A program made the position numbers and the translations under genes. A stretch of DNA of 64,000 bases from Myxococcota bacterium (lineage in GTDB: Bacteria > Myxococcota_A > UBA796): positions 1 to 64,000 of the forward strand of contig JAQXDW010000142.1 of the NCBI GenBank assembly GCA_029251165.1, in the 5' to 3' direction. The notes under the pieces are model-generated. The model did not search any database, was not told the DNA's origin, and worked only from the letters and a program-made list of their open reading frames with translations. The number at the start of each line of letters is the position of its first letter. The stretch's first letter is position 1. Below are positions 28,068 to 37,883 of the stretch, piece after piece.

Positions 28068-29356
28068 GACAGGTAGCCCAGCTCTTCGAGGCGCTGGCTC
28101 GAGGGCACGGCCGCGGCGGCACGCCGGGTAGAGGCCGCCGGATCCCGTCGGGGGCGCTGGCTGGGGTTGCTGTCATACCAGCGACGCAGCGACGGCGTGA
28201 GCCGAGACGGAGACTTGCCACCAGAGAACTCGTAGAACCACAGCTCTGGTGGATTGTCGAGCTCGAAGGAGTCGTACTGGTCGTATGCCACGACCCGGTC
28301 GGCCAGGATCTCCAGCTTCTCGCAGCGGACGAGGTACTTGTCGACCTTCTGCGGAAACTTCCGATCCAGCTCATGCTCTCTGACGATTCGGCTGTAGTGC
28401 TTGCTGCGTCTGTACTTGATGACCTTGCGGTTGTACTTGCTCTGGCGGGTGCTCAGGTCGGTGATGAACTGCGTGAGCCCATGGTCGATGGCGTCATTGA
28501 GGAAGTCGATCTTGGCCTGGAGTCCGCTGAGGGTTCGCAGCGCCATGAGCAGCCCGCGATCCTCTCCAGCCCACTGCGCCAGGAGCCCCGGATCCGCCAT
28601 CTCCAGGTGCCCGGCGAGCATCTTCTGAGACTCCGCGAGGTAGATCTGGGGGAGCTGCTGGAGGCGGCTGACAGACTGATCGTGGAGCATCACAAGGTCA
28701 TGGACATCCTTGATCTTCTTGCCGACCTCCGCGCGACGATCTCGCCACTGGTCTCGGGGTGCGCGGACCTTTTTGTAGGCCGGCAGGACGTCGTCTCCGA
28801 AGTCGCCCTTCGAGAGGGCATCGCAGATGGCATCCCCCATCTTCCAGTTCCGCCAGTACGAGCCTTCCCACCACCGGATCGCATACGCCGGGGTGTCGTA
28901 GCCGATCTCGTAGAGGTGCTCGAAGCCCTCAAGGCACTCGAAGACATGACACTCCCGCTGCCAGGGGTCGAGCATCGAGGTGGCCTCCTCCAGCTCTCGG
29001 GTGTACTCCCCGACCGGACCGACCAGGAAGGTCCGTCGCTGGTAGGTCTCGCTGGCCAGGATCGTCTCGATCTTTGCCTTGAGACGGTGACGCTCGTTCT
29101 CCATCGCCTTGATCGGGCTGCGACGGGTGAAGCCACGAAAGCCCGTGAGCCGCTCGGCGCTGTCGAGATCCGCCTCCGCGAGTCGGGGCAGATAGATCGC
29201 TGCCAGCGTCTGCCGCGCAGCCTCTTGCTGACCGACGACCGTCGCGCGCTGCTGAGTAAGGTTCGCTCTGAGCGTCTTGTAGCGAACCAGCACCTCGCCG
29301 GCAGACTGCGACAGCGCTTCATACATTCCAGCGGCCTGTGAGCCTCTCACAGTCAT
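28064..29356 (-). CDS. Protein of unknown family, helical/coiled-coil-like
   Basis: Long coding-like ORF, 4-bp overlap with glycosyltransferase; no family recognised. Confidence 0.75.
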   Translation of the reverse strand: MTVRGSQAAGMYEALSQSAGEVLVRYKTLRANLTQQRATVVGQQEAARQTLAAIYLPRLAEADLDSAERLTGFRGFTRRSPIKAMENERHRLKAKIETILASETYQRRTFLVGPVGEYTRELEEATSMLDPWQRECHVFECLEGFEHLYEIGYDTPAYAIRWWEGSYWRNWKMGDAICDALSKGDFGDDVLPAYKKVRAPRDQWRDRRAEVGKKIKDVHDLVMLHDQSVSRLQQLPQIYLAESQKMLAGHLEMADPGLLAQWAGEDRGLLMALRTLSGLQAKIDFLNDAIDHGLTQFITDLSTRQSKYNRKVIKYRRSKHYSRIVREHELDRKFPQKVDKYLVRCEKLEILADRVVAYDQYDSFELDNPPELWFYEFSGGKSPSRLTPSLRRWYDSNPSQRPRRDPAASTRRAAAAVPSSQRLEELGYLS

Positions 29357-29446
29357 CAGATACCTCCTCCAGCAGACCTGGAGAGCATACAGCCCTGCGG
29401 AGCGCGACACCGTCAGGCGGGCCCTCAGGAAGTAGAAGAGACGCGC

Positions 29447-30622
29447 CTAAGCGTCTGTTCGACGCTTGATCTCTTCCTGAATCAATCGCAGCTCTCTGCC
29501 GACCTGACCGCTGATGGAGCGGTTCTCTTCCGCCCGGCGGATCAGGTAGGGAACAACATCGCGGACGGGACCGTAGGGCACATACTTTGAGGTGTTGAAG
29601 CCCGCGCGCGCGAGATTGAAGGAGATGTGGTCCGACATCCCCATGAGCTGCGCAAAGTGAACGTGGGGATGCTTGAGATCGACACCGGCAGCAACCACGG
29701 CGCGCACGAGGTGCATGCTGCTCGCCTCGTTGTGGGTGGCGGCACAGAAGGCGACGCGATCGATGTGCTCGAGGCAGTAGCTGAGGGCCTCGTCGAAGTC
29801 GGCATCGACTGCTGCCTTGTCGGCATGGATCGGCGAGGGGTAGCCACGCTCGGCGGCGCGCGCACGCTCCTTGTCCATGTATGCCCCTCGGACCAGCTTC
29901 ACGCCGAGGAAGTATCCGCCAGCCTCTGCGGCCTGGTGGCTGCGCTTCAGGAACGCAAGCCGATCGTGTCGGTACAGCTGCACCGTGGTGAACACCACCG
30001 GCTTCTCGATGTTGTAGGTCACCATCAGCGCATCCACGAGCGCATCGACCGCATCCTGGATCCAGCTCTCCTCCGCATCGATGTAGACCGCCACATCCGA
30101 GCCCGCCGCGCTCTCACAGATCCGGGTCAGGCGCACCTTCAGCAGAGCGATGGCCTCAGCATCTTCTGGTGTCTGCTCCCCGGCGGACATGCGCTCCAGC
30201 AGCGAAAACGACGTGTATCCAGTGATCTTGCAGCTGATGTAGGGGACGCTGGCCCGGCCATTGGCGAACACGATTGCCCGGATCTGCTCCTCGACGTTGG
30301 CGTCGAATTCGGCGTCGCTCTCCTTGGCCTCGACGCCATAGTCGAGGATGGTGGAGACATCTTCCTGGCCGAGCCGATCGACGACCGGGATCGACTCTTC
30401 CAGGGTCTCGCCGCCGCAGAACTGTGAGTAGATGGTCTGCTTGACGAGAGACTGCACCGGCAGGCCGATGCGCAGCGCCATGCGGGTGAGGTGGGAGCCG
30501 ATGTCGACCACCATCTCGTTGCCCATCAGCCGGAACATCCACCGCGCCTTGCGCAGCTCCTCGTCGCTCCGGGAGGCAAACGCGATGGCGGTGTCGTCAA
30601 ACGAGATCGGGTCAGTGCTCAT
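29447..30622 (-). CDS. Proline dehydrogenase
   Basis: VYIDAEESW, GVKLVRGAYMDKE, ATHNEASSM, QLMGMSD, YVPYGPVRDVVPYLIRRAEEN. Confidence 0.95.
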   Translation of the reverse strand: MSTDPISFDDTAIAFASRSDEELRKARWMFRLMGNEMVVDIGSHLTRMALRIGLPVQSLVKQTIYSQFCGGETLEESIPVVDRLGQEDVSTILDYGVEAKESDAEFDANVEEQIRAIVFANGRASVPYISCKITGYTSFSLLERMSAGEQTPEDAEAIALLKVRLTRICESAAGSDVAVYIDAEESWIQDAVDALVDALMVTYNIEKPVVFTTVQLYRHDRLAFLKRSHQAAEAGGYFLGVKLVRGAYMDKERARAAERGYPSPIHADKAAVDADFDEALSYCLEHIDRVAFCAATHNEASSMHLVRAVVAAGVDLKHPHVHFAQLMGMSDHISFNLARAGFNTSKYVPYGPVRDVVPYLIRRAEENRSISGQVGRELRLIQEEIKRRTDA

Positions 30623-30989
30623 GTCTTCAGACTACCCCGAGGTCTGCCACAAGCTCAGCCCTGGATGGTGGCAGTGTGGATCAATTTTCCACCTCGCTGA
30701 GGCTGAGCCCGGCCGCGAGGTGGTCGAAGCCATCCCGCTCGATGAATTTATCCAGGGTCACGGCCAGCCTCTCCTCCAGGGCGCTCACGCCGATCAGCAC
30801 CGCAGCAGCCTTCACCTCCTCCCGGTCCATCATCCTCGCGACCGACAGCACCAGACACCCGCGACGATGGGACAGCAGCCGGTCAGGAACCACGCCACTG
30901 CTCCGCCGCGAGCAAGAGCGAGGGCCGAGCGAGTGTGCTCAAGCGGGACGGGGTTGGTGGCCTCCATTATGAACGAGACAGGAGATGCC

Positions 30990-31427
30990 ATGCCGCAGTA
31001 CAGCCAGCCCGAAGACCTCCGCCGCATCCTCTCCGAGGCGCGCACCATCGCGGTCCTCGGCGCCCACCCCGACGCCAGTCGCCCGGCCAGCTACGTGCCC
31101 GCCTACCTCCACCACAGCGGCTACCGAGTCCTCCCGGTCAACCCAGCCAAGCTCGGCCAGACCTTGTGGGGAGAGCCGGTCGCAGCGACCCTCGCAGCGC
31201 TCGGAGAGCCGGTGGACATCGTGGACGTCTTCCGACGCAGCGACCTCCTGATGGGGCACCTTGCAGACATCCTCGCGATGTCTCCCCGCCCCCGGCTCGT
31301 CTGGCTCCAGCAGGGGATCACCAGTCAGCCGCTCGCCGACGCCCTGCTCGCGGAGGGCATCGACGTGGTCCAGAACCGCTGCACCCTCGCCGAGCATCGG
31401 CGGCTGGGGATCCCGCCGCGTCAGTAG
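30990..31427 (+). CDS. CoA-binding protein (YccU-type)
   Basis: RTIAVLGAHPDASRPASYVPAYLHHSGYRVLPVNP...VWLQQGI...GIDVVQNRC; aggag 6 nt upstream of ATG. Confidence 0.92.
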   Translation: MPQYSQPEDLRRILSEARTIAVLGAHPDASRPASYVPAYLHHSGYRVLPVNPAKLGQTLWGEPVAATLAALGEPVDIVDVFRRSDLLMGHLADILAMSPRPRLVWLQQGITSQPLADALLAEGIDVVQNRCTLAEHRRLGIPPRQ

Positions 31428-32578
31428 CGCTGCGGGGCCTCCGTCGAGATCGACAGCTCCAGGTACCGGCACTCCAGCGGGCCGTTGTGCAGGACGTGTC
31501 GCTTGTCGGTGCGAAGGCCGATGGACTTCGACAGCGGACCGGCCGGCGCGAGCACGCCGACGCCGTAGCCGAGCATGCGGTTGCGCAGCAGGTCGCCGAG
31601 GTGACCATAGAGCCCAAACAGCGTGTCATCACCGATGCGCTCGCCGTAGGGCGGGTTGGTGACCAGGAGCCCGGGAGGCGCCCCCTCCGGCGGCTGAAGA
31701 TCAGACAGCGCGCGCTTCTTGATGGTGAGGTTGCTCATGCCGAGCTGCTGGCAGTTGTAGCGCGCAACGGCGACAACATCCTCGTCGTGGTCAAAGCCGA
31801 GCACCAGAGACTTCGGGCGGACCTGGGCCTCGTGAGACTCCTGGAGGAGCGCGCGCCAGGCCGCGGGATCGTGGCCACGCCATCGAGAGAAGCCCCAGTC
31901 TCTCCGGAAGCGACCGGGGGGAAGGTTCGCCGCGATTGCAGCGCCTTCCTGAACGATGGTCCCCGAACCACACATCGGATCGATCAGCGGCTCTCCCGCC
32001 CTCGACCGCTTCGGCCAGTCCATCATCATCAGCAGCGCCGCGGCCAGGTTTTCCTTGAGCGGCGCCTCCGTCATGCGCCGCTTGGGCGTCCGCCAGTGCA
32101 GCGAGGCACCGGACAGGTCGATGCTGACCGTGAACACGCTGTGCTTGAGGTGGATGTGGACGCGGACGTCAGGGTTGTCCCGGTCGACGCCGGGTCGCGT
32201 TCCCGAGGGTGTCCGCAGGCGATCAACGATTGCATCCTTGGTCAGCCGGGCACCGAACTGGCTGTGCCGGATGTCCCGAGAGGTGCCCACGAAGTCCACC
32301 CACAGCATCCCATCCGGGGCGAGGTGCTCCTCCCACCGGATCCGATGGAGGGCTTCATACAGCTCGTCGGGGTGATTGGCTTGAAAGCGAGCGATCTGGA
32401 GGAGGACACGGGAGCCGGTCCGACACCACAGGCAGGCCCGCAGGCCGTCCTTGAGCGGGCCGGTGAACCGGACCGTGCCGCGCTCTGGCGTGACCTTCTG
32501 TAGCCCCATTCGCCGCAGCTCTGTCGCGAGGACGTCTTCCAGCCCGCGGCTGACCGTCACTGTGAAGGTGTGCTTCAT
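31421..32578 (-). CDS. THUMP-domain class I SAM-dependent RNA methyltransferase, RlmL/RlmK-like
   Basis: TVSRGLEDVLATELRRMG, PLIDPMCGSGTIVQEGA, VTNPPYGERIG. Confidence 0.92.
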   Translation of the reverse strand: MKHTFTVTVSRGLEDVLATELRRMGLQKVTPERGTVRFTGPLKDGLRACLWCRTGSRVLLQIARFQANHPDELYEALHRIRWEEHLAPDGMLWVDFVGTSRDIRHSQFGARLTKDAIVDRLRTPSGTRPGVDRDNPDVRVHIHLKHSVFTVSIDLSGASLHWRTPKRRMTEAPLKENLAAALLMMMDWPKRSRAGEPLIDPMCGSGTIVQEGAAIAANLPPGRFRRDWGFSRWRGHDPAAWRALLQESHEAQVRPKSLVLGFDHDEDVVAVARYNCQQLGMSNLTIKKRALSDLQPPEGAPPGLLVTNPPYGERIGDDTLFGLYGHLGDLLRNRMLGYGVGVLAPAGPLSKSIGLRTDKRHVLHNGPLECRYLELSISTEAPQRY

Positions 32579-32927
32579 CCAGGCCCCGTAATCTGTTTAC
32601 GGTCATAAATCGACCGCGAAACCGCGTCAGTCTCTCCGCAGGGGAGCGAAGCCCGGCCCACAGAGGCGCTCGTGCCCCGTCGGAGTCCCGCCATCGTGGC
32701 CCCACAAACACTCAGCGCACCGACGTCGGGCCAAGCGGAGCCTCCCATCCACGCGACGAGCGGGTCAAGAACAGCCGCAAGTCAGACTCCGTGCGGTGCT
32801 TCAAATTCACCGTTCCGGGTTTCCTATACGACATCCACACCGACACCGAGCGCAGCGTAGTCCGCTCCGAAGCCCCCAAGAGCACTGGGGGTCGCAAGAG
32901 CGTCCAAGAGTACGCTACACTCACTTC

Positions 32928-34349
32928 ATTCGCATCACACTCTTCATCGCCCTGAGCGGCTGCACGCCCGCTACTGTTGACGCCCCGGCTGGTCCGGAGG
33001 TGGATGCAGATGCGGACACCGATGCGGACACCGATGCGGACACCGATGCGGACACCGATGCGGACACTGATGCCGATGCAGACACCGCAGATCCGGTCGA
33101 GACCGTCCCCGGCCACACCTGGGAGCATCCCGGCGTCATCCTCATCGACACCAATGGTCAGACCATCGTCACCGAGACCAAGGTCGACGGCTGGCTGACC
33201 CTGGTCCGGGATCACAACGACACCCTCACCGATCTCGCCAGCGCGCCTCGTGCCTGGGAAGGGCACGTCGGCATCGAGATCCACGGGTCATCGTCGTCGT
33301 CCTTCCCCAAGCACAACTACCGCATCGAGCTTAGAGACGAGTCCGGCGAGGATCTCGACTACGGCCTGCTCGACATGCCCTCAGAGAGCGACTGGATCCT
33401 CCACGGCCCCTACAGCGACAAGACCCTCCTCCGCAATGCCTTTGCCTACACGCTGGGCCGCTCCATCTCGATGGGGCAGTGGCACCCCCGCACCGCCTTC
33501 GCCGAGCTGCTCATCAACGAGGAGCACAAGGGCGCCTACCTGGTCGTCGAGCGCATCAAGCGCGGCGCGGATCGGGTCGACATCGCCGCCGCGTCCGAGA
33601 CGGATCCGACCGGCGGCTACATCATCAAGATCGACCAGAACCGCGGCGAGGGTTGGCAGACCGATGCCAGCACCCCGATCGACTACCACTACCCCAAGTC
33701 CGAGCGGATCACCGCTGAGCAGGACGCCTGGATCAAGACGTGGTTCAACGATCTGGAGGTCATGCTCGCGGCCGAGGACTTCGAGGAGAACTGGCCGGAC
33801 TGGATGGACGGCAACAGCTTCATCGATCACTACATCATCAACGAGCTGGCCCTCAACGTCGATGGCTATCGCCTCTCTGGCTACCTCCACCTCGACTCCA
33901 CCGCCCACGGCAGCGGCAAGCTCACAGCGGGCCCGCTGTGGGACTTCAACCTCGGCTTCGGCAATTCCAACTACTGCTACTGCTCCGGCAGCGAGGGCTT
34001 TGTCTACGATGCCCTCGACCTCTGCGGCTACGGCTATCAGGAGCCGTTCTGGTGGCAGCGACTGCTCGAAGATCCCGCCTACACCGATGCCCTGCGCTGT
34101 CGCTGGGAGGATCTCCGCACCGGAGAGCTCTCCGATGACACCCTGCGGGCCACCCTCGCGACGCTCTCCGAAGAGATTGCCTCGATGGAGACCCGCGATC
34201 ACAGCACCTGGCAGACCCTCGGCACCTACCTCTGGCCGAACTACTACATCGGCGAGACCTGGGATGATGAGGTCGACTACTTAGAGGAATGGGTGATCGA
34301 CCGGGCCACCTGGCTCGACGCCAACCTCCCAGGCACCTGCGGAAACTGA
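32928..34349 (+). CDS. CotH kinase family lipoprotein (start codon uncertain, possibly ATT)
   Basis: IRITLFIALSGC lipobox, DADT linker, GVILIDTNG..., GSSSSSFPKHNYRIEL, HKGAYLVVERIKRG, LWDFNLGFG; no ATG/GTG near the signal peptide. Confidence 0.8.
   Translation: MRITLFIALSGCTPATVDAPAGPEVDADADTDADTDADTDADTDADTDADADTADPVETVPGHTWEHPGVILIDTNGQTIVTETKVDGWLTLVRDHNDTLTDLASAPRAWEGHVGIEIHGSSSSSFPKHNYRIELRDESGEDLDYGLLDMPSESDWILHGPYSDKTLLRNAFAYTLGRSISMGQWHPRTAFAELLINEEHKGAYLVVERIKRGADRVDIAAASETDPTGGYIIKIDQNRGEGWQTDASTPIDYHYPKSERITAEQDAWIKTWFNDLEVMLAAEDFEENWPDWMDGNSFIDHYIINELALNVDGYRLSGYLHLDSTAHGSGKLTAGPLWDFNLGFGNSNYCYCSGSEGFVYDALDLCGYGYQEPFWWQRLLEDPAYTDALRCRWEDLRTGELSDDTLRATLATLSEEIASMETRDHSTWQTLGTYLWPNYYIGETWDDEVDYLEEWVIDRATWLDANLPGTCGN
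33003..33086 (+). repeat. 12-bp tandem repeat (gatgcggacacc), Asp-Ala-Asp-Thr linker
   Basis: Direct reading. Confidence 0.9.
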
Positions 34350-34354
34350 GATCT

Positions 34355-35473
34355 ATGCGCTTGACCTGTCTTCTCCTGCCCCTCCTCCTTGCCTGCGGTG
34401 ACAAGGACGACACCTCTGCTCCCGCAGAGGCAGATGCCGACACGGACGCCGACACCGACGCCGACACCGATGCCGACACCGATGCCGACACCGACGCCGA
34501 CGCCGACGCTGTGACTGTCGTCATCAACGAGGTCATGGCCGCCAACACCGGCTCCACCCTCGACGATCTCGGGGCCATCTCGGACTGGATTGAGCTGTAC
34601 AACACCGGCGATGCCCCCGTCGAGCTGGCTGGCTTCACCATCTCTGATGACTGGACCGAGCCCGGTCAGCACGTCCTTCCCGCGGGCAGCACCATCGCAC
34701 CGGGCGACTGGCTGGTGCTGTGGGCAGACGGCAAGACAGACAACGGTGACGCTCACCTCCCCTTCCGACTCGACGCCAGCGGCGAGGGCGTCGGGCTGTT
34801 CACCCCCGACGGCGAGCCCGTGGACTGGCAGGTCTACCCCAGCCAGGAAGACGACACCGCATACGCCCGCATCCCAGATGGCAGCGACGACTGGCAGACC
34901 ATCATCCTCGGAACCCCGGGCAGCGAGAACCGGTCGCTGACGCTGGAGACCCTCGACGTCCTCGAGAGCGGCGCGACCTGGGCCTACTGGGACACCGGCG
35001 TCCAGCCCCCTACCGGCTGGCAGCTTCCCAGCTACGACGACTCGGTCTGGGCCCGCGGCCCTGCACCGCTGGGCTACGGCGACAGCCAGAGCACCACGGT
35101 CAGCTACGGCGACGACAGCTCCAACAAGAACATCACGGTCTGGTACCGCACCGCCTTCACCGTCACTTCCGCCTCCGCCGACAACGTCACTGCTGCCACC
35201 CTGTCGCTGCTCTGCGACGACGGCTGCATCGCCTACCTCAACGGTGTCGAGCTTAAACGGCACAACATGAACACCGGCTCCGTCACCGCCGACACCCTCG
35301 CCAACACCACCGTATCCGGCAGCGGCGAGACCACCTTCTACAGCTACGACATAGACACCTCCGCGCTCACCGCCGGCAGCAACGTCCTGTCTGTAGAGGT
35401 CCACCAAGCCAACGCCACCAGCTCCGACACCAGCTTCGATCTCACCCTGAGCATCGAGACCATCTCGGAGTAA
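34355..35473 (+). CDS. Lamin-tail-domain (LTD) lipoprotein
   Basis: LLLPLLLACGDKDDTSAP lipobox, DADT linker, VVINEVMAANTGSTLDDLGAISDWIELYNTGDAPVELAGFTISDD. Confidence 0.88.
   Translation: MRLTCLLLPLLLACGDKDDTSAPAEADADTDADTDADTDADTDADTDADADAVTVVINEVMAANTGSTLDDLGAISDWIELYNTGDAPVELAGFTISDDWTEPGQHVLPAGSTIAPGDWLVLWADGKTDNGDAHLPFRLDASGEGVGLFTPDGEPVDWQVYPSQEDDTAYARIPDGSDDWQTIILGTPGSENRSLTLETLDVLESGATWAYWDTGVQPPTGWQLPSYDDSVWARGPAPLGYGDSQSTTVSYGDDSSNKNITVWYRTAFTVTSASADNVTAATLSLLCDDGCIAYLNGVELKRHNMNTGSVTADTLANTTVSGSGETTFYSYDIDTSALTAGSNVLSVEVHQANATSSDTSFDLTLSIETISE
34430..34510 (+). repeat. 12-bp-period tandem repeat, Asp-Ala-Asp-Thr linker
   Basis: Direct reading. Confidence 0.88.
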
Positions 35474-35520
35474 AGCCACACAGCGGCGCTGCTGTCAGGA
35501 GCGCTGCGGTCAGGAGCGCT

Positions 35521-35540
35521 GCGGTTTCAGCACAAACCGC
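35521..35540. terminator. 7-bp stem hairpin between convergent genes
   Basis: gcggttt-cagcac-aaaccgc. Confidence 0.55.
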
Positions 35541-35592
35541 CCGGTGTCACCTCAGGCGAGTCTGCTGCAGGTGTGATCAGCGCGCGGCGTGC

Positions 35593-37197
35593 TTACTGCG
35601 GCCAGGTCGCATCGAAGGTGTCTGCGCGCTCGGAGAGCCACTGGTAGAGGTAGGCCTTCTCGCCTTCGAAGTCCTGCCAGCTCCCGCTCCGAGACCCGGA
35701 CCAGCCCCCGTAGGACTGATAGTTGCTCGACCACTTCGCCCAGTCCCGCTCAGCTGCGGGCTGAATCTCGGCGTAGTAGTCATCGAGCCTCTGCTCCTGC
35801 CATGCAAGGCTCATCGGCCCGCCGTCCTTCCGCATCGCGCTGTAGCGTGACTGCAGCGTGGCCCATCCATCGCTGTCGTTCTGGTAGGCCCAGAAGATGC
35901 GATTGCTCGAGGTGAAGCTGTTGAGCGAGGACGCGGAGGTCCGCAGGGTGTACCAGTTCTGCCCCCAGGCGTGGTTGAAGTCCCAGGGTACATACAAGAA
36001 GACCCCGCTGTCTGGATCCGCGTAGAGGTAGCTGTTCTTTCCAGCAGAGTCCTCGGCGAGGCTGTAGTAGACCAGCAGGAACCAGTCCATCATCTCCTCT
36101 GGACGCACCCAGTCACCGAGGCCGTCGATCAGCTCACCAGCGGCAGCATTGCCGGTGAACGAGACGAGGTCGTCCAGCACGCCGAAGTCGGACTCCGGCT
36201 CTCCCTCTTTCTTCTCATAGCCGTCGTGGAACGTGTCCTTGCTCCGGCCTCCGCTGTCGGTGAGGTAGAAATTGGCGTCGTGATTGATCGCCTTGTACAG
36301 CCCGCCGTCGTTGTCGAAGCCCATGTGCTTGATGAACTCATTGTCGACCCGATCCAGCGAGACATACAGCCCTGCATACGCGCCGTTGAGGTAGAGCACA
36401 GAGAAGAACGTTCTCGGGGTGAGGCGGTCCTCCCCCCAGAAGGCCGCCATCGCAGCCCACTGGTCGTAGATCAGCTTCTGACGGACGTAGCTGTTGTCGT
36501 CGAAGGTGGTCAGCAGCAGAAGATGATCGCGGGTATCGCCCCACTCTGCGGTGAGATCGAGCTCATCCTTCGTGAACTCGATGGTGTAGCTGGGCTTGGG
36601 GTAGCTCGCACTTGACGCCCCACGGATCTTCGCCTCTGCCGAATACTCTCGACCACCATAGTAGACCGTCACGGACTGATCAGACTGGCTGAGTGCGCTG
36701 CCGGCTTCGAGAAACAAGACCGGAAGCCCCCACTCCTCGGTGTAGGTGAGCGGATCTGGGGGGACGGCATCGACGAGGTCGGGGTTGTCGGCGAGCCAGA
36801 CTGTGACAGTGCTGGCGGTGGGGATCTCGTCGTCTTCGGCACGCACGGAGAAGATCATGTCTACGGTTCCGGCATCTGCGGGACCAGACTGCCAGGTGAC
36901 CGACAGCTCGTCGGCATCAAACGTCGCTCCAGACGGCAGATGCACAGCAGTAATTTCAACCTCATCGGTCGACATGCTGCCGGTGCAGTCGAGGGTGTAG
37001 CGGACCAGATCCCCTTCCCACAGCCAGGCATCCTCCAGGTCTGAGGCCAGCGCACAGTCCTCACTGGAGATGACCACATCCGGGCCCGAGCCCGTGTCAC
37101 GGACGGTCTCACCAGGCTCGATCAGCGTGCCGCTGTCGCCCGAAATACCTGGTTCATCGATAACTACCGGAGTAGCGCAGGCGATCAGGAAGATCAT
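35593..37197 (-). CDS. CotH kinase family lipoprotein
   Basis: AKIRGASSASYPKPSYTIEFTKDE, AYAGLYVSLDRVDN, FLYVPWDFNHAWGQN. Confidence 0.85.
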   Translation of the reverse strand: MIFLIACATPVVIDEPGISGDSGTLIEPGETVRDTGSGPDVVISSEDCALASDLEDAWLWEGDLVRYTLDCTGSMSTDEVEITAVHLPSGATFDADELSVTWQSGPADAGTVDMIFSVRAEDDEIPTASTVTVWLADNPDLVDAVPPDPLTYTEEWGLPVLFLEAGSALSQSDQSVTVYYGGREYSAEAKIRGASSASYPKPSYTIEFTKDELDLTAEWGDTRDHLLLLTTFDDNSYVRQKLIYDQWAAMAAFWGEDRLTPRTFFSVLYLNGAYAGLYVSLDRVDNEFIKHMGFDNDGGLYKAINHDANFYLTDSGGRSKDTFHDGYEKKEGEPESDFGVLDDLVSFTGNAAAGELIDGLGDWVRPEEMMDWFLLVYYSLAEDSAGKNSYLYADPDSGVFLYVPWDFNHAWGQNWYTLRTSASSLNSFTSSNRIFWAYQNDSDGWATLQSRYSAMRKDGGPMSLAWQEQRLDDYYAEIQPAAERDWAKWSSNYQSYGGWSGSRSGSWQDFEGEKAYLYQWLSERADTFDATWPQ

Positions 37198-37784
37198 GGG
37201 GTGTTGCTCTCACCAGGCGTTGCGGTGTCCGTGATGACCCACTCCAGGGAACCATCTGAAGCCCGGGCTGCCGAGAGGTCGCTGGCCTGCTCGGCGTACT
37301 CCAGACGATCGATGGCCCGCTCTGTGGGTGCAAACAAGCCGAGCTGCCCTCCCTTTCTCGACAAGTTGAAGTCGAGGTGGCTCGGCCCCTCCTCTGGATC
37401 GCCGTCCGCCCACAGCAGCAAGAAGCCCCCCGCCGCGATAGAGAGGGAGCCATCGAGCTCCCAGAGCCCGGGTTCTTCGAGGTCATCGGTCATCAGCCAG
37501 CCCCCCAGCTCGACGTCTTCGTCGGTGGGGTTGTACAGCTCGACCCAGTCACAGTAGTCACCGGTCGGATCGGTGATGGTGGACTGGTTGCTGGCCATGA
37601 ACTCGTTGATCACCAGCGCGGGCCACACTGTCGGCGGGACCGCGTCAGGCTCAGTGCCAGTGTCTTCGGTGTCTTCGGTGTCGCTGTCCGGCCCGCTGGT
37701 GTCGTCGACGCCTCCGGTAGCGGTGGAGTCGCCGACGTTACCAGCACAGCCATAAAACAAGAGGCCAATTGAAATCGCAGTCAT
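37194..37784 (-). CDS. Lamin-tail-domain (LTD) lipoprotein
   Basis: LLFYGCAGN lipobox; ALVINEFMASNQSTITDPTGDYCDWVELYNPTDEDVELGGWLMTDD. Confidence 0.88.
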   Translation of the reverse strand: MTAISIGLLFYGCAGNVGDSTATGGVDDTSGPDSDTEDTEDTGTEPDAVPPTVWPALVINEFMASNQSTITDPTGDYCDWVELYNPTDEDVELGGWLMTDDLEEPGLWELDGSLSIAAGGFLLLWADGDPEEGPSHLDFNLSRKGGQLGLFAPTERAIDRLEYAEQASDLSAARASDGSLEWVITDTATPGESNTP

Positions 37785-37883
37785 GCCCGACAGTATAGTC
37801 TCAAATCGGGCCTCGCCGATGATGTTCCCATCACGATTCGGCGCACGCCCCGCCCGGTGAGAGCGGAGCGTACCTTTGCGGCC

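Noticed and set aside
30681-30893. Small 70-aa minus ORF
   Set aside because: Could be real (MMDREEVKAAAVLIGVSALEERLAVTLDKF) but no independent support beyond composition
30935-32503. 522-aa plus-strand ORF
   Set aside because: Spans an out-of-frame reading of the CoA-binding gene and the antisense of the RlmL-like gene
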